DNA of 48,702 bases from Bacteroidales bacterium (lineage in GTDB: Bacteria; Bacteroidota; Bacteroidia; Bacteroidales; UBA932), in NCBI GenBank assembly GCA_017558775.1, contig JAFYTP010000032.1:1-48702 (forward strand). The letters are read 5' to 3'. Positions 26,323 through 34,252 of this stretch are shown one piece after another. Under the pieces are notes generated by a model that was not told the origin of the DNA, did not search any database, and saw nothing but the letters and a program-made list of their open reading frames with translations. The first letter of the stretch is position 1. Every line of letters begins with the position of its first letter. The position numbers were made by a program, and so were the translations under genes.

Positions 26323-27186
26323 ATGCGCGAGGCCCGGTTCTATATTCCGTCCAATGAGGGAGTTCAGTGCTTGCTCTGCCCCCACCATTGCCGGATCAAG
26401 GAAGGCGGACGAGGTCTCTGCCGCAGCCGTGAATGCCGCGACGGCAAGCTCTACGCCCTTTCCTACGGAATCCCCTGCGCCATTGCCGATGACCCCGTCG
26501 AAAAAAAGCCCTTGAACCAGTTCCTCCCCGGTACCCGCTGCCTCTCTCTGAGCTGCACGGGCTGCAACCTTTCCTGTCGATGGTGCCAGAACAGCGACAT
26601 CTCCCAGGTCGCGCCGGAAGAAGCGGATTTCACACCGGTATCTCCTGACGAACTCGTCGACATCTGCTTGAAACGCCACATCCCGTCGATGGCATACACT
26701 TATACAGAGCCATTTACATGGTTTGAATACATGTACGACATCGCCGTCCTTGCCCACGAGAAAGGCTTGAAGAACATCCTTGTATCGGCCGGATATGTAG
26801 AGAAGGTACCCTTGCAGGAGTTGTTGCCGTATATTGACGCAGCCAATATCGACATTAAGGCGATGGACGACGCTATCTACCGCAGATACTGTGGTGCCAC
26901 GCTGGCGCCGGTGTTGGAGAACATCCTGTCGATGAAGGCCGCTGGAGTGCACATCGAGATAACCAACCTCCTTGTCACCGGCCTGAATGACTCGGAGGAA
27001 CAGGTGCGGAATCTCTGTCAATGGATGGTTGATAATGGCCTCCAGGACGTACCTTTGCATCTGAGCCGCTATTTCCCTCGGTATCGGTTCAGGGACGCTG
27101 TCCCGACCCCGAAAGCCACGATGCTAAAAGCCCGGGAAGTGGCTCACTCCTCGGGCATTCAGAACGTTTATCTAGGTAATATCTGA
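26323..27186 (+). CDS. amrS: AmmeMemoRadiSam system radical SAM enzyme
   Basis: This 287-residue radical SAM protein has the cluster motif CNLSCRWC (Cys81, Cys85, Cys88). A Cys-rich N-terminal segment (CLLCPHHCRIKEGGRGLCRSRECRDG) is characteristic of AmrS and PflA-like relatives. TYTEPFTW, the NIDIKAMDD stretch and HLSRYFPRYRF are family motifs. It ends at YLGNI, where longer relatives carry some 40 more residues with a CxxC pair, so this form looks short at the C-terminus. The stop is followed at once by the converging hydrolase-GNAT gene, which leaves no room for a lost tail in frame. Confidence 0.9.
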   Translation: MREARFYIPSNEGVQCLLCPHHCRIKEGGRGLCRSRECRDGKLYALSYGIPCAIADDPVEKKPLNQFLPGTRCLSLSCTGCNLSCRWCQNSDISQVAPEEADFTPVSPDELVDICLKRHIPSMAYTYTEPFTWFEYMYDIAVLAHEKGLKNILVSAGYVEKVPLQELLPYIDAANIDIKAMDDAIYRRYCGATLAPVLENILSMKAAGVHIEITNLLVTGLNDSEEQVRNLCQWMVDNGLQDVPLHLSRYFPRYRFRDAVPTPKATMLKAREVAHSSGIQNVYLGNI

Positions 27187-28443
27187 TTACAGTTCCAGCC
27201 GGAGCACCCGGATCGGATGGTCCTTGCCATTGTATTGGTCCTCGTCGATGCAGGTTTCTCCCGTCGGGATGAAGCCGCATTTCTCCATCACGCGCCCGCT
27301 GGCGGGATTGTCGATGTAATGGCCGCTGATCAGCGACTTGATGTTCGTCGTTGCCCGAATGTGGTCTAACATCAGTTGCAGTGCTTCCGTGCAAATACCT
27401 TGGTTCCAATAGGGCTTGGCCACCCAGTAGCCAGTGATAGGTTCGTTTTCGCGGGCGGGCAACTTGCAATCGCAGGAAGGGCCGTAGCCCATCGCACCGA
27501 TCGCCTCCCCCGTTTCCTTGAGTTCGATGGCCCAGGTGTTCGTGATGTCATTGAACACCGTCCGGATGACCTCCAGGCTTTCATCCACGCTCTTATGTGG
27601 CGGCCAGCCCGCGCGAGGGCCAACATCCGGGTCAGAGGCGTATTTATAGAGTGATTCAGCGTCACTGTCGCGCCAGGGGCGCAGGAGGATCCTTTCGTTT
27701 TCCAGCATATTCATAAAATCCATAATTCTTTGGGCGACTTCGTCCGGATGATCCACCAGGAACTGTCCGTGGTTCATTTTCGGGAATACCTCGATATGAG
27801 CCTCCGGACAGAGGGATAGCAAATGTTCGACCTGAGGTTTTGCCACAAAGGCCTCCTTCGTTCCATACCAGAAGTGGATATCAGGGCCGGAAATGGATTC
27901 TAACTTGTGCGTATAGACATCCTTGTATCCATCCAGGACGGACTGTCCGCCGCCGTAAGGATAGACCTTCTTGCACTCGTCCAGCAGAACATCAAAATAG
28001 TGGGAATGGAACACCCAGCGCCAGAATCCGGTCCAATGGTAGCAGGTCCAGACATTGGCGCACTGATAATACCGCAGCGGGTCTACCGACCATTTGGGCA
28101 GTGGTAGCAGCGGGGCTGCATCCAGAACGGCATGGTCGATGACAATTTCGTTGCGTTCCAGCATCCGGGACAGGATCTTTCCGCCGAGGGAAAGGCCGTA
28201 GGCGACATCCAGACGGCCGCCCAGGTTCTCCTGTACATACCGGTTGGCCTGGGCCGCTTGGTCATCGACAGAAGTGTATTTAGTGGTCTCTCCGAGCACG
28301 AAGCCATCGACACCGGCCGCAATTATGTTGAAGCGGTCTTTCAGCCGCTCGATGAGCGGCAGGAATATCTCGTGCGAGACGCCGAGGCCCGGCAACAGGA
28401 AGAGCGTCGGCCGGTCCTTCTTTCCGTAAATGTTGAATTTCAT
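27187..28443 (-). CDS. Alpha/beta hydrolase fused to GNAT acetyltransferase
   Basis: This 418-residue protein has two enzymatic halves. Residues 1-240 are an alpha/beta hydrolase: oxyanion strand TLFLLPGLGVSHEIF, nucleophile elbow GLSLGG (Ser85) and His225 in PKMNHGQFL. Residues about 248-418 are a GNAT domain of the RimJ/RimL type: ILLRPWRDSDAESLYKYASDPDV, GYWVAKPYWNQGICTEAL and SGRVMEKCGF. No signal peptide is seen, so it is cytosolic. The pairing suggests sequential removal and addition of an acyl group, but no substrate can be named. It precedes none of its neighbours closely except the ICMT-like gene, whose stop is two bases upstream. Confidence 0.87.
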   Translation of the reverse strand: MKFNIYGKKDRPTLFLLPGLGVSHEIFLPLIERLKDRFNIIAAGVDGFVLGETTKYTSVDDQAAQANRYVQENLGGRLDVAYGLSLGGKILSRMLERNEIVIDHAVLDAAPLLPLPKWSVDPLRYYQCANVWTCYHWTGFWRWVFHSHYFDVLLDECKKVYPYGGGQSVLDGYKDVYTHKLESISGPDIHFWYGTKEAFVAKPQVEHLLSLCPEAHIEVFPKMNHGQFLVDHPDEVAQRIMDFMNMLENERILLRPWRDSDAESLYKYASDPDVGPRAGWPPHKSVDESLEVIRTVFNDITNTWAIELKETGEAIGAMGYGPSCDCKLPARENEPITGYWVAKPYWNQGICTEALQLMLDHIRATTNIKSLISGHYIDNPASGRVMEKCGFIPTGETCIDEDQYNGKDHPIRVLRLEL

Positions 28444-28445
28444 CG

Positions 28446-28925
28446 TTACAAGGTAATGAATCTGCCCGTCTTTTTCTTGTAGGCCGCGTACTCCTCGCCG
28501 AAGTCCGCTTCCAGCCGCTTCTCTTCGGAGCGCACCTGCAGCATCATCAGCACGAAGACGGCCAGGAACACCAGCAACGCCCGCCAGTCCCAGAAGATGA
28601 TCAGAAAGCCGATGTAGTAGAGATAAGTTCCCGACAGCATCGGATTGCGGCTGTACTTATAGGGACCGTACGTCATCAGGTGCTTGGTCCGCGGGGCCAC
28701 TTCGTGTCCCATCGCATCGAACGGATTCCCCTTCCCGACACGTTTCATATACACGATGCTCCAAACGCTGATGGCAAGACCGGCTAGGGCCACCAGAGCG
28801 CCCAGAATAAGCCTCATAAAAGGGATGCTGCAAAACGAGGGCATTCCCGACACCCACCACATCAAAGCGGGAATGCCGGCGATAAAGATGGCAAAACCGA
28901 GAATGTATCCTAGAAACTGTCTCAT
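28446..28925 (-). CDS. Isoprenylcysteine methyltransferase-like (ICMT/PEMT) membrane protein
   Basis: This 159-residue protein has four or five hydrophobic helices and the C-terminal SAM-site signature of the ICMT group: TYGPYKYSRNPMLSGTYLYYIG and RSEEKRLEADFGEEYAAYKKKTGRFI. Bacterial members methylate small lipids or unknown substrates. The ATG at 28925 comes two bases after the stop of the DUF3667 gene; an open stretch above it overlaps that gene and lacks family likeness. It is probably the middle gene of a three-gene unit ending in the hydrolase-GNAT fusion. Confidence 0.85.
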   Translation of the reverse strand: MRQFLGYILGFAIFIAGIPALMWWVSGMPSFCSIPFMRLILGALVALAGLAISVWSIVYMKRVGKGNPFDAMGHEVAPRTKHLMTYGPYKYSRNPMLSGTYLYYIGFLIIFWDWRALLVFLAVFVLMMLQVRSEEKRLEADFGEEYAAYKKKTGRFITL

Positions 28926-28927
28926 AT

Positions 28928-29824
28928 CTAAATCTGGGTATATGCGTAGTATAAAAGGCCACCGCCGAAAAGGAGAGCAAACAAGCAAAAGATCAGCACA
29001 TAAACGAAGCCGGTCTTGATGGTCAGTTTAAATGCCTGACGGTTGCTGAGAGCGAGCATCTGCCGATAGTCGATGAACAGCAGAATACCAATCAGGAGAA
29101 GGCCCAGTTCGGTACTTTCTCCGAAGGACAACAGCAAAGCGAGGAACTCAAAAATGCAATATTGACAAAGGACATAGGCCGCGGCGGCTGCGGCGCCGGA
29201 GACACTGATCCCCCACTTCCTCAGCAGGAAGGACATCGATATCCACAGCAACAGGAAACTCCCGATGAACAGGTGAAAGCCTTTTCCGCGCAGATCGCCC
29301 TCGACGGCCGCCAGAGACGCTTTCCAAGGGGTGTCGACCGCATCCGGATGCTGGTCCAGATTGAGGAGGACGGTCGCGTCGCGGCATGCCAATATAAATG
29401 TTTTAAGCAAGTTCTCCGTCCGAGGAGAATCGGTGCTGTCCGAATGGATATTTATCTCAATGTCGTCAGAGATATTTATGCCTGCATTCTTCTCCGTCTT
29501 GGGCTGAACCACCGCCACGATGAGTGTGAAGACTGAATAAAAGACCAGGAGCGCGGTAATGGGCGAAAGATAGCGCTCATGCTGGCCGCGGAGGATGTAG
29601 TCCCGCATCATGTATCCGGGGCGGAGGAACAGATGGGAGATGGTGCGCTTGGCGTCGTCGTTCATGAACGGGATGGCCTCGCGGGCACCCATATAGACCC
29701 CGCCATCCTTCTTTCTACGCTTCCGCTCCTTCTTTACCTTGGGTTTTTTCCAGGGGATGTAACCCAATTCATTGTAAATGGCCCAGAGACGGAGCCGGGG
29801 ACGTAACCATTCGGAAATACGCAT
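28928..29824 (-). CDS. DUF3667-like integral membrane protein
   Basis: This 298-residue protein has a basic N-terminal region, then AKRTISHLFLRPGYMMRDYILRGQHERYLSPITALLVFYSVF, which fits the DUF3667 pattern, then four or five membrane helices in the C-terminal half. The Cys-type zinc motif that often begins this family is absent. Function unknown. I place the start at ATG 29824; a GTG at 29842 lies within the -7 box. It heads the unit with the ICMT-like gene and the hydrolase-GNAT fusion. Confidence 0.75.
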   Translation of the reverse strand: MRISEWLRPRLRLWAIYNELGYIPWKKPKVKKERKRRKKDGGVYMGAREAIPFMNDDAKRTISHLFLRPGYMMRDYILRGQHERYLSPITALLVFYSVFTLIVAVVQPKTEKNAGINISDDIEINIHSDSTDSPRTENLLKTFILACRDATVLLNLDQHPDAVDTPWKASLAAVEGDLRGKGFHLFIGSFLLLWISMSFLLRKWGISVSGAAAAAAYVLCQYCIFEFLALLLSFGESTELGLLLIGILLFIDYRQMLALSNRQAFKLTIKTGFVYVLIFCLFALLFGGGLLYYAYTQI

Positions 29825-29841
29825 CAGAATCTTCGTTTTCA

Positions 29842-29849
29842 CAAAGATA
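29842..29849 (-). promoter_or_regulatory. -7 box of the DUF3667 operon
   Basis: The reverse strand reads TATCTTTG, 17 bases above the ATG at 29824. A good -33 box is not seen. It lies back to back with the acyltransferase promoter only 23 bases away. Confidence 0.55.
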
Positions 29850-29872
29850 GCAAATTATCACCGCTTTTTGAT

Positions 29873-29880
29873 TATCTTTG
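29873..29880 (+). promoter_or_regulatory. -7 box of the acyltransferase gene
   Basis: TATCTTTG is an exact match five bases before the ATG at 29886, so the mRNA would be almost leaderless. No clear -33 box is visible. Confidence 0.55.
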
Positions 29881-29885
29881 TTGAT

Positions 29886-31073
29886 ATGGCAAAAGAGAAC
29901 GTTTACCTCTCGTCCAAACCTCGTTACGAAATCCTGGACGGACTCCGCGGCGTCGCCGCCCTGATGGTGGTCATTTTCCACTGCTTTGAAACCTATGTTC
30001 CCGTCTTCAAGACGCAAATCGTCAATCACGGCTATCTGGCGGTGGATTTCTTCTTCGTCCTGTCCGGTTTCGTGATCGGTTACGCCTATGACGACCGCTG
30101 GGACAAGATGACGACCTGGGGCTTCTTCAAGCGTCGTCTTACGCGCCTGCATCCGATGGTGATTGCTGGTACGCTGGTGGGCGCTGCACTGTTCTTCTTT
30201 TCCGGCTCTGCTTTCCCGCAGACGCTCCAAGTGGAGCCCTGGAAGTTCGTTCTCTGCTTGGTCATGGGCCTGCTGATCCTTCCCTGCCCCAACAGCCTGG
30301 ACATCCGCGGCTGGGGTGAGCTCAACTCCTTCAACGGCCCGCAGTGGACATTGACTTTCGAATACATCGGCAATATCCTATACGCCTTTGTTTTCCGGCA
30401 TCTACCGAAGATTGCGCTTGCTATCCTCTGCGTCTGTTGCGCCTTTTTTACCCTGGACCTTACCATGGGTTGGGATGTTTTCGGGTTGTTCCCGGACGGC
30501 CCGCAGTACACGGTCATCGGCGGTTGGAGTCTGACCGCCCAGCAGATTTATGTAGGCTTTTCCCGACTGCTGTATCCGTTCCTTTGCGGCCTGCTGATTT
30601 CCCGCATACTGCCTGGACGGCGTTCGGAGAATAATCCCAGCGGCTCCCCTATCCATCTCCGGGGCGGTTTCTGGTGGTGCAGCCTGGCGCTGGTGGTCAT
30701 CTTCTCCATCCCTTGCATCGGCGGTCATACGGGCGTTCCTGACGGCCTTTATCAGGCTTTCTGCATCCTGTGCTTATTCCCGATCATCGTGCTTACGGGC
30801 GCTGGCAGCGTGACCACGGACAAGAAGAGCACGGCTGTCTGCAAATGGCTGGGAGACATTTCCTATCCCATCTACATCACACACTATCCTATCATGTACA
30901 TGCAGATGGGCTGGGTGGCCGCCAATCCGAAAGCGCCGGTCTGGATGCACGTGATGGTGAATCTGGGCGTCATCTTCATGTCCATCGTCCTGGCCTACGG
31001 TCTCCTGAAGATCTACGACCTGCCGGTCCGCGCGTGGCTCACGGAACATTGGCTTAAGCGGAAATCAAAATAA
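29886..31073 (+). CDS. Acyltransferase family 3 (OatA/NodX-like) membrane protein
   Basis: This 395-residue integral membrane protein has about ten helices and the family start YEILDGLRGVAALMVVIFHCFE, where the His after the first helix is the expected catalytic residue. DFFFVLSGFVIGYAYD and FFKRRLTRLHPM are further family motifs. Such enzymes transfer acetyl or other acyl groups to sugars of the cell surface. No glycan locus adjoins, so the acceptor is unknown. The start at 29886 follows directly from the promoter position. It converges with a nitroreductase gene. Confidence 0.9.
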   Translation: MAKENVYLSSKPRYEILDGLRGVAALMVVIFHCFETYVPVFKTQIVNHGYLAVDFFFVLSGFVIGYAYDDRWDKMTTWGFFKRRLTRLHPMVIAGTLVGAALFFFSGSAFPQTLQVEPWKFVLCLVMGLLILPCPNSLDIRGWGELNSFNGPQWTLTFEYIGNILYAFVFRHLPKIALAILCVCCAFFTLDLTMGWDVFGLFPDGPQYTVIGGWSLTAQQIYVGFSRLLYPFLCGLLISRILPGRRSENNPSGSPIHLRGGFWWCSLALVVIFSIPCIGGHTGVPDGLYQAFCILCLFPIIVLTGAGSVTTDKKSTAVCKWLGDISYPIYITHYPIMYMQMGWVAANPKAPVWMHVMVNLGVIFMSIVLAYGLLKIYDLPVRAWLTEHWLKRKSK

Positions 31074-31077
31074 ACGC

Positions 31078-31707
31078 TTAGACGAGCAGGTCTTCCACCT
31101 GCAGCTTGGGGACAAAATGGACCCCGTCCTTCCGGTAATAATCGAGGGAATCCCCCTCGTGGCAAGGCATCAGGAAAACCCTTTCTGAAGGCTTGCCGAT
31201 GCCGAAGACGGCCAAAGGTTTCAAAGGAAGGGAAAGGGCCTCCTGCAGGGCTTCAGCCTTGAAATTCAGGATAAAAATGCCGCCAAGGCCCATCTCGGTG
31301 GCCTTGAGCAGGATGCTTTGTCCGGCAATGCCCAGGTCCATATCGACCACCCGATTCTCCGGCTGGACGGAGCAGGCAATGATATAGGCCGATGGTTCCT
31401 CGCCGGGATGCGGCAGATGCTCTTCCGGAAGGGCCGCGCCGAGCTTGACGAGCGGATGGACCTTAGCCGCATCCTCACCCGTCACAAGGCGGAAGCGCAG
31501 GGGCTGGGCGTTCATTCCGGATGCCGTCCAGGTAACCGTCCGGACCATTTCCACAAGGTCTTCCTCCGTCACGACGCGGGAGCGGTCATACCCCCTGTAA
31601 CTCCGGTTCCGCTTGAGGAGCGTCTCCAACGAGGCGTTCTTGCGAACCACCACGGGACGCTTCTCCCGCAGCTCCGCTTCTTTCTTTTCCAGATAATTGT
31701 CTGCCAT
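31078..31707 (-). CDS. Nitroreductase family protein
   Basis: This 209-residue FMN oxidoreductase has LLKRNRSYRGYDRSRVV (FMN phosphate contacts) and SGMNAQPLRFRLVTG near the N-terminus, and MDLGIAGQSILLKATEMGLGGIFILNF in the middle. It is only distantly similar to the nitroreductase at 24157. No partner gene is linked. The promoter is strong by consensus and the start codon lies five bases below the -7 box. Confidence 0.88.
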   Translation of the reverse strand: MADNYLEKKEAELREKRPVVVRKNASLETLLKRNRSYRGYDRSRVVTEEDLVEMVRTVTWTASGMNAQPLRFRLVTGEDAAKVHPLVKLGAALPEEHLPHPGEEPSAYIIACSVQPENRVVDMDLGIAGQSILLKATEMGLGGIFILNFKAEALQEALSLPLKPLAVFGIGKPSERVFLMPCHEGDSLDYYRKDGVHFVPKLQVEDLLV

Positions 31708-31712
31708 ATCTA

Positions 31713-31743
31713 CAAAGATAAACTATTTCTTTGCGCCGACAAA
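31713..31743 (-). promoter_or_regulatory. Promoter of the nitroreductase gene
   Basis: On the reverse strand TTTG (31740-31743), 19 bases, then TATCTTTG (31713-31720): a perfect match in both boxes and spacing. Only five bases separate the -7 box from the ATG, so the transcript is probably leaderless or nearly so. Confidence 0.78.
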
Positions 31744-31777
31744 GAAGGGACCGGCTCTTTTTTGAGCCAGCCCCTTC
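31744..31777 (-). terminator. Terminator of the fimbrillin-like operon
   Basis: Arms 31764-31777 and 31744-31757 pair over 14 base pairs (two G-U) around a six-A loop. On the reverse strand the stem is followed by TTTG, which is itself the -33 box of the nitroreductase promoter. The T-tract is short. Confidence 0.6.
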
Positions 31778-31803
31778 GAATAAAAGGATTGATGTCGAAA
31801 TAA

Positions 31804-33267
31804 TTATTCCGTTGCCACAAGACGGATAGCAAGTTTGCATCTTCTGTTTACTTCGCCGGATTTGTCTTGACTCAAAGGTGAAGCAGGGTTGGAAGCATTA
31901 TTGTCATCAAAGGAGAAGACATCATAACTTTTCGTCCAATAATATGAACGACTTGTATTTTTGAAATCTCCATTCTCGTCTTGATAGCCTATTCCGCGGG
32001 GAAAATACAGTTTTGTGAGGCCATCGGGAGCGACAATTTCCCAACGTCTGAAATTGTCGCTATTCTCATAATATTTCCGGAATACGCATTTTTTTCCTAA
32101 TTCACTCGAAATAAGACTGTTCCATTCCTCTGTCGTCGGCAAGCGCCAGTCCTTCCCCCAATAGTTGAAACTGTTCTCACTGAGGACTAAATCATAGACA
32201 TCTTCCCAATTTAACAGGAAACCAACGGCATTCAGAGCGTCATCAAACGCATCAGCACCGACGTTCATGGTTGCCCATTTGACGCCGTTAACCTCCACCC
32301 ATTCATGGTCATTAGTGAAACCGTGTTTGCCGACCGTATTCCATCTCTCGTCGTCAAGAGAAGGAAGAGCGATAGCGTCCCTGCCGTTCAGCGTTGTGGT
32401 AACGGTCATCGATCGGACATAATCGTCCGTTTCGATTTCAGTGCCGTTATTGTCGATGATTTGGAAATAATATTGGATGCTCTTCCCCCTTGCGCTCGAA
32501 TGCAAGGAAGCGCAGAAATAGGCGCCGTCCTGGCAGGCGGTTGCCGGGATGGTCCGGTCGAAATAGTCAGGATGATTTACCGCAGGGGCTCTGTAGTTTT
32601 CATCGCTAGGCCAGTGAGAAGTCATAAAATAGGAACACGCTATGTATCCAAGAAAATCACATTTGAGCGAGTACCGACCGCTGTCCGTCGAGGATATGCC
32701 GGGAATGAAGAAATGAACGACCGTATTGTCGATGGACATATTCAAGGTTGCGGTCAATTTCCCGTCTGTGACGGAATAATCTACATTCTGGGCATACAAA
32801 AACATTCCGGGAGTAGCAGATTTGCTGGTGGGAATCAAACGAGCGATCTTAACGTTACCGATAGACCCGCTTTCATACTTGAAATCCGTTGCCTGCCACG
32901 CTGTGCTATAGGCCGCTGCCAATTGGCCGGAAGCATGTTCCGGATCCAACAAATACTCCTCCAGAGCACGGTCGGAGAAAGAACTATTCCAAGAGGAGCC
33001 GTTGTATGTCAGCGTCAAGTAATATGCTGTCTCGGAGGTGCCCACAGTCAGGTCATCCGTGAAATATGAGTCGAATACCACATAGATCTTGTCCCCCGTT
33101 TCCCATCCGGTCTTGACGGAACGGGTTTCGCCCTCGTATCCGACTTTGATATCGACGGTCAGATGACCGGGTGTTTCCTCCTGTCTTGATTTTTCCTCAG
33201 TCTCGACCTTGTTGCAGCCTGACGCCAGAAGGGCCAGGCTGCTCAGAATGAGAATCGTTTTTCTCAT
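31804..33267 (-). CDS. Fimbrillin-like lipoprotein with C-terminal FISUMP-type domain
   Basis: This 487-residue lipoprotein has the signal peptide MRKTILILSSLALLASGC (Cys18). The N-terminal half (to about 330) is paralogous to the next gene upstream: GWETGDKIYV, YLTLTYNGSSWNSSFSD and SGQLAAAY recur almost word for word. The C-terminal 160 residues resemble the FISUMP domain (VNGVKWATMNVG, WRLPTTEEWNSL, YYWTKS, RRCKLAIRLV). It is likely surface-exposed after lipidation. The frame is open three codons further to 33276, overlapping the upstream stop. It is the last gene of the operon. Confidence 0.8.
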   Translation of the reverse strand: MRKTILILSSLALLASGCNKVETEEKSRQEETPGHLTVDIKVGYEGETRSVKTGWETGDKIYVVFDSYFTDDLTVGTSETAYYLTLTYNGSSWNSSFSDRALEEYLLDPEHASGQLAAAYSTAWQATDFKYESGSIGNVKIARLIPTSKSATPGMFLYAQNVDYSVTDGKLTATLNMSIDNTVVHFFIPGISSTDSGRYSLKCDFLGYIACSYFMTSHWPSDENYRAPAVNHPDYFDRTIPATACQDGAYFCASLHSSARGKSIQYYFQIIDNNGTEIETDDYVRSMTVTTTLNGRDAIALPSLDDERWNTVGKHGFTNDHEWVEVNGVKWATMNVGADAFDDALNAVGFLLNWEDVYDLVLSENSFNYWGKDWRLPTTEEWNSLISSELGKKCVFRKYYENSDNFRRWEIVAPDGLTKLYFPRGIGYQDENGDFKNTSRSYYWTKSYDVFSFDDNNASNPASPLSQDKSGEVNRRCKLAIRLVATE

Positions 33268-33269
33268 GT

Positions 33270-34250
33270 CTACCATGCTACCTCGTTATTGTAGCCGTTG
33301 AACTCGGGATTGATGTCCGAAGGAGTGAGGACTTCCCATTCGCCGGAATATTCAAGGCTGGGGAATCTAATGGCATCTTTACCCCAGAATGTGGCCGTCT
33401 TGGTCAAAGAATAAGTAATGTCATCCGACGTATCCTCAGGGGTGCCGTTATTGTTGACAAGATAGAAGATGAATTCCTTCTCGCTGCCGATGCCTTCCGA
33501 TTCCAGATAGCAGTTGAACTCGAGGCCGCCGTAATAATACGATGCAAGAATGGGGTCTCCGGGCATTCCGAGAGCAAAATCCGACCAAGGTCCTAATTCC
33601 AGATGATAAGCGTCAGGAATATCTATCATCACATAAGTGAAACGGCTGAAATGCATAGGCGTGAGCTTATCACATCTGAGCGTGTAGTTTCCTGCCAGGT
33701 CCGGAGAAATGCCATCCAGGGAAAAATGGACCAAATTGTCCATTCTCAATCCCATGTTCAGTTCTGCGGTCAATGTTCCGGATTCAACGGTGTAGGGAAT
33801 ATTATCTGCGGATAGATACATTCCCGTAAGGCCCTTGCTGTTCGTCATATAAATATTGAGGTTATACGGACTCGCCTCCGTGGCGGGCTCGTACTGGAAC
33901 ACCGGTTTCCTGTCCGACGCGATATAAGCCGCGGCCAGATTTCCGGATTCCCTATCCAGCAGGAGTTCCTCCAAGACATCGTCAGAGAACTCGCTGGTCC
34001 AGGATGATCCGGTATAGGTCAGGGTCAGATAGGAAGAAATCTCCTCCTGGAAACAAACGTCAAAGGAAACATAAATCTTGTCTCCGGCCGTCCATCCGGT
34101 CCTGACCGCACGGGTTTCGGCGTTGTTCACTTTGATGTTCACTTTCAGATGACGGGGGGAATCCTGAACAGGTTCTTCCACAGTCTCAATTTTGTTGCAG
34201 CTGGCGACAAACAGGGCGATGCAGCCCAAGAATAAAACAGTCTTTTTCAT
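33270..34250 (-). CDS. Fimbrillin-like lipoprotein
   Basis: This 326-residue lipoprotein has the signal peptide MKKTVLFLGCIALFVASC (Cys18). The body is beta-rich: RHLKVNIKVNNAETRAVRTGW, GDKIYVSFD, YLTLTYTGSSWTSEFSDDVLEELLLD. It is a tandem paralogue of the next gene but lacks the FISUMP-like domain. It ends PEFNGYNNEVAW, resembling the last residues of the gene before it. Fimbrillin-like proteins form or decorate surface fibres, but no usher or anchor gene is present. Two bases separate it from each neighbour. Confidence 0.75.
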   Translation of the reverse strand: MKKTVLFLGCIALFVASCNKIETVEEPVQDSPRHLKVNIKVNNAETRAVRTGWTAGDKIYVSFDVCFQEEISSYLTLTYTGSSWTSEFSDDVLEELLLDRESGNLAAAYIASDRKPVFQYEPATEASPYNLNIYMTNSKGLTGMYLSADNIPYTVESGTLTAELNMGLRMDNLVHFSLDGISPDLAGNYTLRCDKLTPMHFSRFTYVMIDIPDAYHLELGPWSDFALGMPGDPILASYYYGGLEFNCYLESEGIGSEKEFIFYLVNNNGTPEDTSDDITYSLTKTATFWGKDAIRFPSLEYSGEWEVLTPSDINPEFNGYNNEVAW

Positions 34251-34252
34251 AT

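Noticed and set aside
27150-27190. Frameshift or premature stop at the end of the radical SAM gene
   Set aside because: The bases right after the TGA are the coding end of the converging gene, so no lost tail can be read there in any frame.
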